NCBI RefSeq assembly: GCF_003403035.1
Contig: NZ_QURN01000021.1
Span: 1-49,280 of the forward strand
DNA: 49,280 nt
Origin: Mesorhizobium denitrificans
Lineage (GTDB): Bacteria; Pseudomonadota; Alphaproteobacteria; Rhizobiales; Rhizobiaceae
Direction: 5' to 3'
The notes beneath the pieces are model-generated. The model worked only from the letters and a program-made list of their open reading frames with translations. It was not told the origin of the DNA and did not search any database. Every line of letters starts with the position of its first letter. Position 1 is the stretch's first letter. Shown here piece after piece: positions 34,256 to 42,720 of this stretch. The position numbers and the translations under genes are program-made.

Positions 34256-35145
34256 ACATTCTCATGTTCGGTCGCTCAGGTCAGGTAGCGACCGAAATGA
34301 TCCGGCGCGCGCCAGACGGTGTGAGCATCACCGCGCTAGGCAGGCCGAACGCCGATCTGGTCGATCCGCGCGGCTGCGCGAAGATCGTGCAGGAAACGAA
34401 CGCGGACGTCATTGTCAATGCAGCCGCGTATACCGCTGTGGATCAGGCGGAAAAGGACAAGGTTCTTTCCAATATCATCAACGCGCAGGCACCGGCGGCA
34501 ATCGCCAATGCCGCTGCCATTCGCGGCATACCCTTCATACATATCTCGACCGACTATGTGTTTGATGGCAGCGGCACGACGCCGTGGAAACCGGATGATC
34601 GCTGCGCACCGCTGAACGCCTATGGCCGCACCAAGCGGCGTGGCGAAGAAGGCATCCTCGCTGCAGGTGGCCAATGGGCGATCCTGCGCACATCATGGGT
34701 GTTTTCCGCTCATGGCAACAATTTCGTAAAGACGATGCTGCGCCTCGGCAGCGAGCGCGACAAGCTGCGGATCGTAGCCGATCAAACCGGTGGGCCGACT
34801 GCCGCAGCCGATATCGCCGATACGATCTATCGTATGGCTATGCGCATGACGACCGGCCCGAAAGTGGGCGGAATATTCCATTTTTCCGGAACGCCGGACG
34901 TGAATTGGGCACAGTTTGCCCGTGAGATATTCATGCAGGCCGGGCTGTTCACGCAAGTGGAGGATATCTCGACCGCAGATTACCCTACCCCCGCGAAACG
35001 TCCGCACAATTCGCGTCTCGATTGTGAGTCGTTGAAGAAGATATTCGGCGTAGAGCGTCCCGATTGGCGCATCAGCCTGAGACGGGTTCTGGACGAACTG
35101 GGTCGACTGCCCTCCCCTGCAAAAGGAGGCAGTCGCGCTGCGTAA
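34252..35145 (+). CDS. rfbD: dTDP-4-dehydrorhamnose reductase
   Basis: A protein of 297 residues performing the last step to dTDP-L-rhamnose with NAD(P)H. Features are [15 protein letters not shown] (cofactor loop), [13 protein letters not shown], the [10 protein letters not shown] block, YGRTKRRGE with YxxxK, and [19 protein letters not shown]. The ATG at 34252 overlaps the rfbB stop in an ATGA, so it is chosen over an upstream in-frame start. The final residues ([12 protein letters not shown]) are encoded within a hairpin-forming repeat. Confidence 0.95.
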   Translation: MNILMFGRSGQVATEMIRRAPDGVSITALGRPNADLVDPRGCAKIVQETNADVIVNAAAYTAVDQAEKDKVLSNIINAQAPAAIANAAAIRGIPFIHISTDYVFDGSGTTPWKPDDRCAPLNAYGRTKRRGEEGILAAGGQWAILRTSWVFSAHGNNFVKTMLRLGSERDKLRIVADQTGGPTAAADIADTIYRMAMRMTTGPKVGGIFHFSGTPDVNWAQFAREIFMQAGLFTQVEDISTADYPTPAKRPHNSRLDCESLKKIFGVERPDWRISLRRVLDELGRLPSPAKGGSRAA

Positions 35146-35152
35146 AACGCAG
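35104..35152 (+). terminator. two hairpins at the end of rfbD
   Basis: CGACTGC-c-CTCC pairs with GGAG-GCAGTCG (35104-35135, one bulged C), inside the last codons of rfbD. A second stem CTGCGT-AAA-ACGCAG (35138-35152) spans the stop codon. Together they form a likely transcription-ending or mRNA-stabilising structure before the exporter gene; no T-run follows. Confidence 0.45.
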
Positions 35153-35184
35153 TGTCGCCTTTGGGGTAATCTACTTCGTTTAGA

Positions 35185-35201
35185 CTAGCACAAAGGACTA
35201 G
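35185..35201. promoter_or_regulatory. near-palindrome, candidate regulator site 3
   Basis: CTAGCAC-AAA-GGACTAG fits CTANNCC-N3-GGNNTAG with one mismatch and lies about 110 bases before the ExoF-like gene. The half-site GGACTAG also occurs, on the other strand, in site 2 (31690). Confidence 0.4.
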
Positions 35202-35308
35202 CCTGATAACCCAGGCGCTAACTAACAAAACGAGCAGCAATCCCGCAGATTGAGGCACGGGCAGCGGCAGGGCGGCCGCGTTTGCGTATGCAAAGGCAGG
35301 GAACCGAG

Positions 35309-36589
35309 ATGGTCATCAAGGGCAGCAATTCAATTCGCGTCGGACGGTCGGCTATTGCCGTGACGGCAGCTATCGCATTGGCGTGCATAATGGGCGCGTC
35401 CGCCGCGACGGCAGCCGAGCTGACACCGCAGACCAAGCTGCGCATGAAGGTGGTGCAGTGGATTCCGGTCAAGAGCGCCTACGAAGAATGGGGCGCACTC
35501 GGTGGCGAATTCACAGTGTCGAGCACTGGCGAAATCGCGCTGCCGGTGGTCGGTCAGTTTGCAGTGTCGGGCATGGATACCGAAGCATTCGCAAAAGAGG
35601 TGGCCACCCGATTGCAGAAGCAGACCGGCCTCGTGAACAAGCCGGAGGTTTCAATCGAGATCGTCGAGTATCCGCCGGTTTATGTTGCAGGTGATGTCAC
35701 CAGTCCGGGTGAATACAAATATCGCGAAGGCATGACGGTGATGCAAGCGCTGGCAGTTGCCGGCGGTGAACGGCGCGGCATCAATGACTCCACGGAAACA
35801 CTGCGTCTGGTGAGCGACCTGAGAGGTAGCAGCGACGAGATAGTACGCGCGACAGCCAGAATTGCTCGCCTTCAGGCTGAACAGGACGGCGCGGACGACG
35901 TTACCTTTCCGAGCATACCAGAGGCCGATACTCTGGGAGCCGCAGACGAAATTTTCCAGCGTGAGCGCATCCTGTTCAAGGCGCGCATAGAAGAGCTTGA
36001 GCGCCAGACCAAATCGCTGACCGAACTTCGTGACCTGTTCAATCAGGAAATCGCGGTTCTTGAGCAGAAGCGCGAGGCTTCCGAACAGGGTGAGGCAAGC
36101 GCGCAAAAAGAGCTGGCCGGCGTTTCTTCACTGGTAGACAAGGGCTTTGCAGTTGCGGCCCGCAAATCGGAAATGGAGCGTGTGGTCAACGGTTACAAGA
36201 CCGACGCACTGGACCAGACGACCGCCATCATGCGCGCGCGCCAAGGCGTGGCCGAAGCGACCCGCAATCTCGATAGCCTTCAGGACCGCCGACGTTCAGA
36301 CGCGGCACGAGAAATGCAGGACGCAAAAGCAGCGCTGACGCAGACCAAGCTGAAGCGCGATACCGCTCAGCGATTGCTTTCGGACCTGATGGTTCAAGCG
36401 ACGCCAGACGGCAGCAACCGCGCATCGCTGAAACTGTCTATCGTTCGGACGGTGGACAACAAGGCAACGCAGATCGACGCGGATGAGACGACGATGCTCC
36501 AGCCGGGCGATGTGGTGAGCGCAAAGATCAGCAGCACCGGCGACGCCAAGAATGGCAAGCCGGAAACCACCGGATCTGCCAGCCAATGA
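35309..36589 (+). CDS. polysaccharide export protein (ExoF/OPX-like) with coiled coil
   Basis: A protein of 426 residues. Residues 1-35 form a signal peptide (VTAAIALACIMGASAATAA). Next come a polysaccharide-export domain (GGEFTVSSTGEIALPVVGQ) and an SLBB segment (VYVAGDVTSPGEYKYREGMTVMQALAVAGG, about 117-146). From about 185 to 370 is a long helical coiled coil (RARIARLQ.., RIEELERQTKSLTELRD, MRARQGVAEATRNLDSL). There is no lipobox cysteine, so unlike Wza it resembles ExoF of Sinorhizobium, thought to form the periplasmic/outer-membrane export part. AGGCAGGGA lies about six bases before the ATG at 35309; in-frame ATG codons at 35282 and 35288 are less likely. The stop overlaps the flippase start by four bases. 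Confidence 0.88.
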   Translation: MVIKGSNSIRVGRSAIAVTAAIALACIMGASAATAAELTPQTKLRMKVVQWIPVKSAYEEWGALGGEFTVSSTGEIALPVVGQFAVSGMDTEAFAKEVATRLQKQTGLVNKPEVSIEIVEYPPVYVAGDVTSPGEYKYREGMTVMQALAVAGGERRGINDSTETLRLVSDLRGSSDEIVRATARIARLQAEQDGADDVTFPSIPEADTLGAADEIFQRERILFKARIEELERQTKSLTELRDLFNQEIAVLEQKREASEQGEASAQKELAGVSSLVDKGFAVAARKSEMERVVNGYKTDALDQTTAIMRARQGVAEATRNLDSLQDRRRSDAAREMQDAKAALTQTKLKRDTAQRLLSDLMVQATPDGSNRASLKLSIVRTVDNKATQIDADETTMLQPGDVVSAKISSTGDAKNGKPETTGSASQ

Positions 36590-38172
36590 GCCTCGCAGAA
36601 GTCCAACCTATAGAGACTTCTGGAGCCACCGTGAAAAAGCCGACAGATCAACCGGCCAGTGCGGCGGGGGCAACCGAAGCCGCTCCTGCACAAGGCGAGC
36701 GTTCATACCTCCAGATTTTCAAATCGAGCGCGACTATCGCTGGTTCGTCGCTCGTACAGCTTATTTTTTCAATCGCCCGCAACAAATCCGCCGCTCTCTG
36801 GCTGGGGCCTGATGGCGTCGGGTTGATGGGGCTCTACAATTCCATCATCGATCTGGCGCAAGGGTTGGCTGGAAGCGGTCTGGTCGGCAGCGGTGTTCGC
36901 CAGATTGCCGAAGCCAACGGCACTGGCGATGCGACGCTGATCGCGCGGACGGCGACAGCACTTCGCTGGCTCGCCCTGGCACTGGGCATATGCGGCGCGC
37001 TTCTGTTGATATTGTTCGCTACGCCGGTTGCTTCGCTGACGTTCGGTGACTCCACGCATTCGGTCGGTGTCGCGATGGTGGCCGCGGCTGTTTTCCTGCG
37101 CTTGTTCGCATCAGGGCAGACGGCGCTTCTGCAGGGGCTGCGGAAAATCGGCGACCTCGCGCGAGTAAACATATTTGCTGCGATGTTTGGCGCGTGTTCG
37201 TTCATTGCGCTGATCTGGGCCTTTGGCAAGGACGGCATAGTTCCAGCGTTGATACTCGATGGCGGGATTCTGGCTGCACTGGCGTGGTATCACGCGCGGC
37301 GCATCGACGTTGCGAAGTCTGATTTTACCGCCCGTGAAATATCAACCGAAGCGCGCCAGATGCTTCGGCTCGGCCTAGTCTTTATGGCGAATGGTCTTTT
37401 CACGCTTGGTGCGACCTATGCCGTGCGCATCATAGTTACGCACGAAGCTGGAATTGGCGCCGCAGGGCTTTATCAGGCCGCATGGGCCTTGGCGTCGCTT
37501 TATGCCGGATTCATCCTGCAAGCGATGGGCGTTGATTTTTATCCACGCCTGACGGCGGCGGCGAAGGATAATGACGAGTGCAACCGGCTCGTGAATGAGC
37601 AGACGCATGTCTCTATTCTTCTGGCAGGTCCAGGGCTGCTGGCGACGCTCACGCTCGCTCCGCTCGTGGTTCATCTTTTCTATTCGGCCGAGTTTTCGGG
37701 TGCGGTGGATATTCTGCGCTGGTTCTGCCTTGGCATGATGCTGCGCATCGTGGCCTGGCCAATGGGCTTCATTGTGCTCGCGAAGAACGAGCAGCGCATA
37801 TTCTTCTGGACCGAGCTTATCGCCGCGCTCGTTCAGGTCGGGCTCTCATTCCTGCTCGTCCAGCGATATGGTCCAGCCGGTGCAGGCGCGGCGTTCTTTG
37901 GCCTCTACCTTTGGCATAGCGCGCTGATCGGCTATCTGGCCAATCGCATCAGCGGCTTTCGCTGGTCGGCGGAAAACATTCGGGTCGGCGGGAGCTACAT
38001 TCTCATGGCGATCGTCGTTTGCGTCGCCTTCGCAGAGCTGGATAGCTTGCAAGCAATGGGCTTGGGCCTTGTGCTCACTGCCTTGTGCAGCCTGCATTCC
38101 CTCCACGCGCTGCTGACGCTGGTGCCGCATGAACGCCTGCCGCGCGCAATCGCACGGTTCGTTCGCAAATAA
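36586..38172 (+). CDS. Wzx-type polysaccharide flippase
   Basis: A protein of 528 residues with a cytoplasmic N-terminus of about 45 residues and about 12-14 hydrophobic helices. The opening after the tail (IFKSSATIAGSSLVQLIFSIARNKSAALWLGPDGVGLMGLYNS) is typical of O-antigen/Wzx translocases of the polysaccharide transporter superfamily. It should flip lipid-linked repeat units across the inner membrane for polymerisation. The ATGA overlap with the exporter gene shows they are expressed together. No Wzy polymerase is seen next to it. Confidence 0.9.
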   Translation: MSLAEVQPIETSGATVKKPTDQPASAAGATEAAPAQGERSYLQIFKSSATIAGSSLVQLIFSIARNKSAALWLGPDGVGLMGLYNSIIDLAQGLAGSGLVGSGVRQIAEANGTGDATLIARTATALRWLALALGICGALLLILFATPVASLTFGDSTHSVGVAMVAAAVFLRLFASGQTALLQGLRKIGDLARVNIFAAMFGACSFIALIWAFGKDGIVPALILDGGILAALAWYHARRIDVAKSDFTAREISTEARQMLRLGLVFMANGLFTLGATYAVRIIVTHEAGIGAAGLYQAAWALASLYAGFILQAMGVDFYPRLTAAAKDNDECNRLVNEQTHVSILLAGPGLLATLTLAPLVVHLFYSAEFSGAVDILRWFCLGMMLRIVAWPMGFIVLAKNEQRIFFWTELIAALVQVGLSFLLVQRYGPAGAGAAFFGLYLWHSALIGYLANRISGFRWSAENIRVGGSYILMAIVVCVAFAELDSLQAMGLGLVLTALCSLHSLHALLTLVPHERLPRAIARFVRK

Positions 38173-38192
38173 CAAATTCGGAAAGTAGTCGT

Positions 38193-38220
38193 ACGTTGAG
38201 CGCGCAAAGGCGTTCAACGT
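38193..38220. terminator. strong hairpin between convergent genes
   Basis: ACGTTGA-g-CGC pairs with GCG-t-TCAACGT around GCAAAG, giving an 11-base stem with one G-T pair. It lies 20 bases after the flippase stop and 17 bases before the end of the convergent glycosyltransferase gene, the position of a bidirectional terminator. Confidence 0.55.
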
Positions 38221-38236
38221 TCATTGCGTTTAAAGA

Positions 38237-39301
38237 TCAGCCGGATGTGCGGGGAAAATAAGTTCCCCTTCTGCTCGCCCAGCGATGTTCCACCCTGTTA
38301 AGGAACTTCTTGTGCAGAATTTCCTGCGCTTTGACAGCCATGCAGGAACTCGCATCACGAATACGAGCTATGGTGTGCGCACCCTTGTCAATCGGTGCGT
38401 AACGCTCGCTGGCCTTGCCTTCGGGATAAAGCGTGTCCGCAAAAGCTAGGTACTCTTCGGCCGACAGATCATTCTCGTCGGGGAAATAGGTCAGCTTGCG
38501 CGCGTGCTGAACGGTTGTGAATGCCAGCGCCTTTCTGGCCATCGCGTATAGAGCGTCCCGCTCCGGCAGCGTCGCGCCTTCCTTTTCAAAGGTCGAACGG
38601 AAAGCCAGCTCCCTGCCCTTCAGGTCGTTCATCATTCCGGCATGGATCGTGCGCTGCATGCTGGCCGGATGAATGCGATAATAAGCCTGATCGGCGCCGC
38701 GCACATAACCGATGTCGGAGATCGCCGCGATGCGCAGCCACATCTCCATATCGCCGGAATGCGGCAAAGCTGGATCGTAGCCGCCAATACGGCGCTGGAT
38801 GCTGGCGCGGACGATGCCTTCCGGGCTGACCAGAAAATTCCGCCCGGAGCGGCACATGATCTGCATCCACTTACGGCCGCTCCAGATGGTGGAGCCCGTC
38901 ATATTTGTCCTTGCCGGGCTTGGCTCTCCCCAAAACGAAATGGCATTGCCATAGACCATGCCGACATTGGGATTCGCTTCCATGATGGAGGTCGCGCGCT
39001 GCAAAGCGCCCGGCGTCAACAAGTCGTCGGCAGACAGCAGCAGGAAGTAATCGCCGCGAATATCGGCAATGCCTTCATTGTAGGTCGCGATGTGACGCAT
39101 GTTTTTTTCGTGGCGAATGACACGAATACGGCTGTCGCGCGCCATCAGCTCGCGGCACACTTCCGGCGTGTTATCGCTGGAACAATCGTCGATGATCAGA
39201 ATATCAAGATCGACGCCTGGTTGGCTCGTAACGCTCTCAACGCAGGCTGTCAGATACCTTGCATAGTTGTAGCAAGGTATGAGGATTTGCACCTTCGCCA
39301 T
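38237..39301 (-). CDS. GT2-family glycosyltransferase
   Basis: A protein of 354 residues with a GT-A fold. MAKVQILIPCYNYARYL is the usual N-terminal strand and loop; ILIIDDCSSDNTPEV holds the nucleotide-binding aspartates and LLLSADDLLTPGAL the DxD-like metal motif; GDMEMWLRIA is the likely catalytic-base region. Retention of all motifs suggests an active inverting transferase acting at the inner membrane face. The start at 39301 puts the first strand at the N-terminus; an in-frame ATG at 39316 adds only five residues. It is the last gene of the minus-strand amino-sugar cluster, 79 bases after an aminotransferase and a strong hairpin. Confidence 0.88.
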   Translation of the reverse strand: MAKVQILIPCYNYARYLTACVESVTSQPGVDLDILIIDDCSSDNTPEVCRELMARDSRIRVIRHEKNMRHIATYNEGIADIRGDYFLLLSADDLLTPGALQRATSIMEANPNVGMVYGNAISFWGEPSPARTNMTGSTIWSGRKWMQIMCRSGRNFLVSPEGIVRASIQRRIGGYDPALPHSGDMEMWLRIAAISDIGYVRGADQAYYRIHPASMQRTIHAGMMNDLKGRELAFRSTFEKEGATLPERDALYAMARKALAFTTVQHARKLTYFPDENDLSAEEYLAFADTLYPEGKASERYAPIDKGAHTIARIRDASSCMAVKAQEILHKKFLNRVEHRWASRRGTYFPRTSG

Positions 39302-39331
39302 TCGGCACCGCCCCATTCAAATGGCTTGATT

Positions 39332-39367
39332 TCTGTCGGCTGCATCTAAGCGAGATGAGCCGACAGA
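39332..39367 (-). terminator. long hairpin between aminotransferase and glycosyltransferase genes
   Basis: TCTGTCGGCT-g-CATCT pairs with AGATG-AGCCGACAGA around AAGCG: 15 base pairs with one bulged G. On the minus strand it lies 14 bases after the aminotransferase stop and 31 bases before the glycosyltransferase start. It may end transcription partially or protect upstream mRNA. Confidence 0.5.
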
Positions 39368-39380
39368 TCAAATCTATTCC

Positions 39381-40568
39381 TCAGGCCGACAGTGCAGCCG
39401 GTTTCGCGTTAGCCAGCGCGTATTCGAGCGCCTCGGCCACGGTATTCACCTCGGCCTCGGTCATCTGGCCATAGAGCGGCAGGATGATGCAGTTTTCCTG
39501 CGCCGCTTCGCTGCGCGAAAGATGCGATGCCGCACGATACGTGCCTGCCGGATAGGAAGGCTCGCGATGCGCGCACATAACGCCGCGACGCGTCGATACG
39601 CCATTGTCCAGCATGGATTGCATGACTGCGCGCTGGTCTGCGCCGGCAGGCAGCTTCACGCAATAGCTCTGCCAGTTCGTGCGCGCCCAGGCCGGCTCGC
39701 TGGGAATGCCAAGGCCCGGAATGTTGCGCAGACGCTGCGCATAGGCCCGCGCGATGCGGCGGCGATGTTCGAGGATTTCCGGCAAGCGCTTGAGTTGTTC
39801 GCGGCCAATCGCGGCCTGAACGTCCGTCATGCGGTAGTTGAAGCCAACTTCCGGGTAGTTCTCGAAAATGACCTGAGCCGAACCATGGCGCACCGTGTCC
39901 GGCACATTCATGGAATGCTGACGCCACAGGCGAACCTTCGCGTCCAGCTCCTTGCTTCCGGTGGTGATCATGCCGCCGTCGCCGGTCGTAAGGATCTTGC
40001 GCGGATGGAACGAGAAGCAGGCGATGTCGCCATGCGGCTTGCCTATCTTATGCCATTCGACGCCCCACTGGATTTCAGAACCGATGGCGCAAGCTGCGTC
40101 TTCGACGACCGGAATTTTGTGAACCTTGCCGATCTCGACGATCTTGCGCAGGTCGCATGGCATGCCAAGCTGATGCACGCAAAGGATCGCCTTGGTCTTT
40201 GGCGTGATCGCACGCTCGATAAGCTGCACGTCAATGTTGAAGCCACCCTGCTCGATGTCCACGAACACCGGAGTCGCGCCGCAATAGCGGATGACGCTGG
40301 CAGTCGCGATGAACGAATGGCTCACCGTGATGACTTCATCCCCCTGCCCCACGCCAACGGCGAGAAGCGCGAGATGCAGCGCGGTCGTGCAGTTGGAGAC
40401 GGCGCACGCGTATGGCGCGCCGACAACTTCAGCAAATTCCTTCTCGAAGGCCGCAACCTGCGGCCCCTGCGTGAGCCAGCCGGAAAGGATCACCTTGCTG
40501 GCGGCTTCCGTTTCACGCTCGTCAAGCGTCGGCTTGGCGATTGGGATCATCTTGCGTTGCTGTGTCAT
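39381..40568 (-). CDS. DegT/DnrJ/EryC1/StrS-family sugar aminotransferase (1)
   Basis: A protein of 395 residues, PLP-dependent. Family hallmarks are the SNCTTALHLAL loop, the VVEDAACAIGS block (aspartate that contacts the PLP pyridine), the Schiff-base lysine in SFHPRKILTTGDGG, and GFNYRMTDVQAAIG. These enzymes transfer an amino group from glutamate to a keto-sugar nucleotide. The nucleotide sugar cannot be told from sequence. It overlaps the upstream epimerase gene by four bases. Two DegT-type enzymes in one cluster suggest two amino positions, or a second amino sugar. Confidence 0.9.
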   Translation of the reverse strand: MTQQRKMIPIAKPTLDERETEAASKVILSGWLTQGPQVAAFEKEFAEVVGAPYACAVSNCTTALHLALLAVGVGQGDEVITVSHSFIATASVIRYCGATPVFVDIEQGGFNIDVQLIERAITPKTKAILCVHQLGMPCDLRKIVEIGKVHKIPVVEDAACAIGSEIQWGVEWHKIGKPHGDIACFSFHPRKILTTGDGGMITTGSKELDAKVRLWRQHSMNVPDTVRHGSAQVIFENYPEVGFNYRMTDVQAAIGREQLKRLPEILEHRRRIARAYAQRLRNIPGLGIPSEPAWARTNWQSYCVKLPAGADQRAVMQSMLDNGVSTRRGVMCAHREPSYPAGTYRAASHLSRSEAAQENCIILPLYGQMTEAEVNTVAEALEYALANAKPAALSA

Positions 40569-41539
40569 TCTGCGGCCACCATCGTTGCAGCGCGCTCACG
40601 ACGCCACCATTCGACCAGATCGCGCAGACCTTCTTCCATCGTGATCTGGGCTTCGAAGCCGATCATGTCGCGAGCCTTGGAGACATCGGCCAGACGACGG
40701 GTCACGCCGTTGACCTTGCGCTCCGGACCGTGGTGCGGTGGGATGTTCGAGCCCATGACCTTCGACAGCATTTGCGCCAGTTCGAGAAGGCTGGTTTCCT
40801 GGCCGCTCGCGATGTTGAATACCTCGTCGGTTACATCAGCCTTGGCCGCCAGAATGTTGGCGCGGGCGATATCGCGGGCGTCAACGAAATCCATCGTCTG
40901 CTTGCCGTCACCGAAGATCAGCGGCGGTTCACCGTTGACGATGCGCTCCATCCAGCGGATCAGAACTTCGGTGTAAACACCGTGCACGTCCATGCGCGGG
41001 CCATAAACATTGAAGTAGCGCAGCGCGACATACTTCAAACCATACATTTCCGCGAAGGAGCGGAGCAGACCTTCGTTGAAGGCCTTTGCCGCGCCGTAGA
41101 TGGTGCGGTTATTATAAGGGTGATGGCTTTCAGTGGTCGGGAAGCTCTCGGCCAAACCGAGCACCGATGCCGACGATGCGGCGACCACTTTCTCAACGCC
41201 ATTCTTTACGGCTGCTTCCAGCACGTCGAACGTGCCGCCGGCCAGCACCTCAAAAGCAAGGCGCGGATCTTCGGCACACTGGGTGATGCGGATGGCCGCC
41301 TGATGGAAAACGATGTCGGTGCGCTTGAAAAGCTTGTCCAGCAATTCGCGGTCGCGAATGTCGCCTTCAACGATCGTCACCGGGGCGAGTTCGATCGCCT
41401 GACGGAGATTGTTGCGATTTCCGCGCGTGAAATTGTCGACGATGATGATTTCGCGCGGTTGCTCCAGTGCGACGAGATCAGCGATGTGCGAGCCAATCAG
41501 CCCTGCACCGCCGGTGATCAGAATACGCTTGTCCTTCAT
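40565..41539 (-). CDS. NAD-dependent nucleotide-sugar epimerase/dehydratase
   Basis: A protein of 324 residues of the extended SDR family. The Rossmann motif GGAGLIGSH lies at 10-18; VFHQAAIRITQC, the serine-rich AASSASVLG and the YGAAKAFNE block (YxxxK) form the active site; RYFNVYGPRMDVHGVYTEVLIRW is the substrate region. It is closest by eye to the WbpP/GalE-like and UDP-glucose 4-epimerase-related branch, but a specific reaction cannot be assigned. Its product may be the keto or epimerised sugar used by the coupled aminotransferase (four-base overlap). Confidence 0.82.
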   Translation of the reverse strand: MKDKRILITGGAGLIGSHIADLVALEQPREIIIVDNFTRGNRNNLRQAIELAPVTIVEGDIRDRELLDKLFKRTDIVFHQAAIRITQCAEDPRLAFEVLAGGTFDVLEAAVKNGVEKVVAASSASVLGLAESFPTTESHHPYNNRTIYGAAKAFNEGLLRSFAEMYGLKYVALRYFNVYGPRMDVHGVYTEVLIRWMERIVNGEPPLIFGDGKQTMDFVDARDIARANILAAKADVTDEVFNIASGQETSLLELAQMLSKVMGSNIPPHHGPERKVNGVTRRLADVSKARDMIGFEAQITMEEGLRDLVEWWRRERAATMVAAE

Positions 41540-41578
41540 TTGCCCTGCCCCAAATTTTCTGCTCGTTAAGATGTGAAG

Positions 41579-41600
41579 GCGCGCGGCTTATGCCGCGCGC
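41579..41600 (-). terminator. perfect 9-base GC hairpin
   Basis: GCGCGCGGC-TTAT-GCCGCGCGC is an exact inverted repeat located seven bases after the stop of the upstream aminotransferase gene on the minus strand and 39 bases before the next start. It is a very stable stem without a T-run, so partial termination or processing is likely. Confidence 0.55.
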
Positions 41601-41607
41601 TGAATGC

Positions 41608-42720
41608 TCAAGCTGCGATACGCTGGCCGCCATTATTGACGGCATCGGCGACTGTCTTGACCTGCTCGTCGGTCATTTCCGGGAAGATTGGCAGCGACAG
41701 AACTTCCGACGCGACCTTCTCCGAAACCGGGAAATCACCAACCTTGTGGCCTAGATCCTCATGTGCCTTCTGGAGGTGCACAGGGATCGGGTAATGCAGG
41801 CCACTCTGGATATTCGCCTTGGTCAATTCTTCGCGGATGCGATCGCGTTCCGGGCTGCGCACCGCGTAGACGTGGTACACGTGCCTGCGGTCTGCCACCT
41901 GCGTCGGCGGCGTTACACGGGTCGAACCAGCCAGCCCGGCATCATACAGCTTTGCGCGCGAACGGCGGGATTCGGTCCAGTTTTCCAGATGGCGCAGCTT
42001 GACGCGAAGGATCGCGCCCTGAATGCCGTCCATGCGGTAGTTGAAGCCTTTCATCACGTGATGATAGCGCTCACTCTGGCCCCAATCGCGCAACATGCGC
42101 ATGGTTTCCATCTGCTTGTCGTCGTTGGTGACAACGATGCCACCTTCGCCGCATGCGCCGAGGTTCTTGCCCGGATAGAAGCTGAAGCCAGCCGAAATGC
42201 CGATGCTGCCGGCGCGCTTGCCCTTGTATTCTGCACCATGTGCCTGGCAGGCATCCTCGATAACCGGGATGTTGTGGCGCTTGGCGATTTCCATGATCGG
42301 GTCCATATCGGCCATCTGGCCGTAGAGATGAACCGGCATGATTGCCTTGGTGCGCGAGGTGATCGCCGCTTCCAGCTTGGTTGGGTCCATGCACATCGTG
42401 ACGGGATCAATATCCACGAACACGGGCTTGGCGCCAGTGTAGCAGATGGCCGAAACGGTCGCCACGAAGGTGAACGGCACGGTGATGACTTCATCGCCGG
42501 GTCCGATGCCTGCAGCCAGCAGAGCCAGATGCAGCGCGCTGGTGCCGGTGTTTACGGCGATTGCGTGCTTGACGTTGCAGAACGCTGCGAATTCGCGCTC
42601 AAACGCCGCGACTTCATCGCCGAGGATGTATTGCGTCGAGCCGAGGACACCGAGCACTGCGGCGTCGATTTCCGGCTTGATTGACTGATACTGCGCCTTG
42701 AGGTCGAGAAACGGGATCAT
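41608..42720 (-). CDS. DegT-family sugar aminotransferase (2), WbpE-like
   Basis: A protein of 370 residues, PLP-dependent. Key blocks: NTGTSALHLAL, VPVIEDACQAHGAEY (PLP aspartate), SFYPGKNLGACGEGG (Schiff-base lysine) and GFNYRMDGIQGAIL. The N-terminal IPFLDLKAQYQSIKPEID and FYPGKNLGA pattern resembles WbpE/WlbC enzymes, which aminate the 3-keto position of UDP-GlcNAc-derived uronates, and dTDP-3-amino sugar enzymes. The upstream overlap with a Gfo/Idh oxidoreductase, plus the acyltransferase, is the WbpB-WbpE-WbpD arrangement, which favours the first. Confidence 0.9.
   Translation of the reverse strand: MIPFLDLKAQYQSIKPEIDAAVLGVLGSTQYILGDEVAAFEREFAAFCNVKHAIAVNTGTSALHLALLAAGIGPGDEVITVPFTFVATVSAICYTGAKPVFVDIDPVTMCMDPTKLEAAITSRTKAIMPVHLYGQMADMDPIMEIAKRHNIPVIEDACQAHGAEYKGKRAGSIGISAGFSFYPGKNLGACGEGGIVVTNDDKQMETMRMLRDWGQSERYHHVMKGFNYRMDGIQGAILRVKLRHLENWTESRRSRAKLYDAGLAGSTRVTPPTQVADRRHVYHVYAVRSPERDRIREELTKANIQSGLHYPIPVHLQKAHEDLGHKVGDFPVSEKVASEVLSLPIFPEMTDEQVKTVADAVNNGGQRIAA

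Noticed and set aside
39522-40976. Plus-strand open frame of 484 residues
   Set aside because: Antisense to the aminotransferase and epimerase genes; no domain pattern, although it is longer than the real genes.
40541-41569. Plus-strand open frame of 342 residues
   Set aside because: Mirror of the epimerase gene; no recognisable features.
41761-42684. Plus-strand open frame of 307 residues
   Set aside because: Antisense to the WbpE-like aminotransferase.
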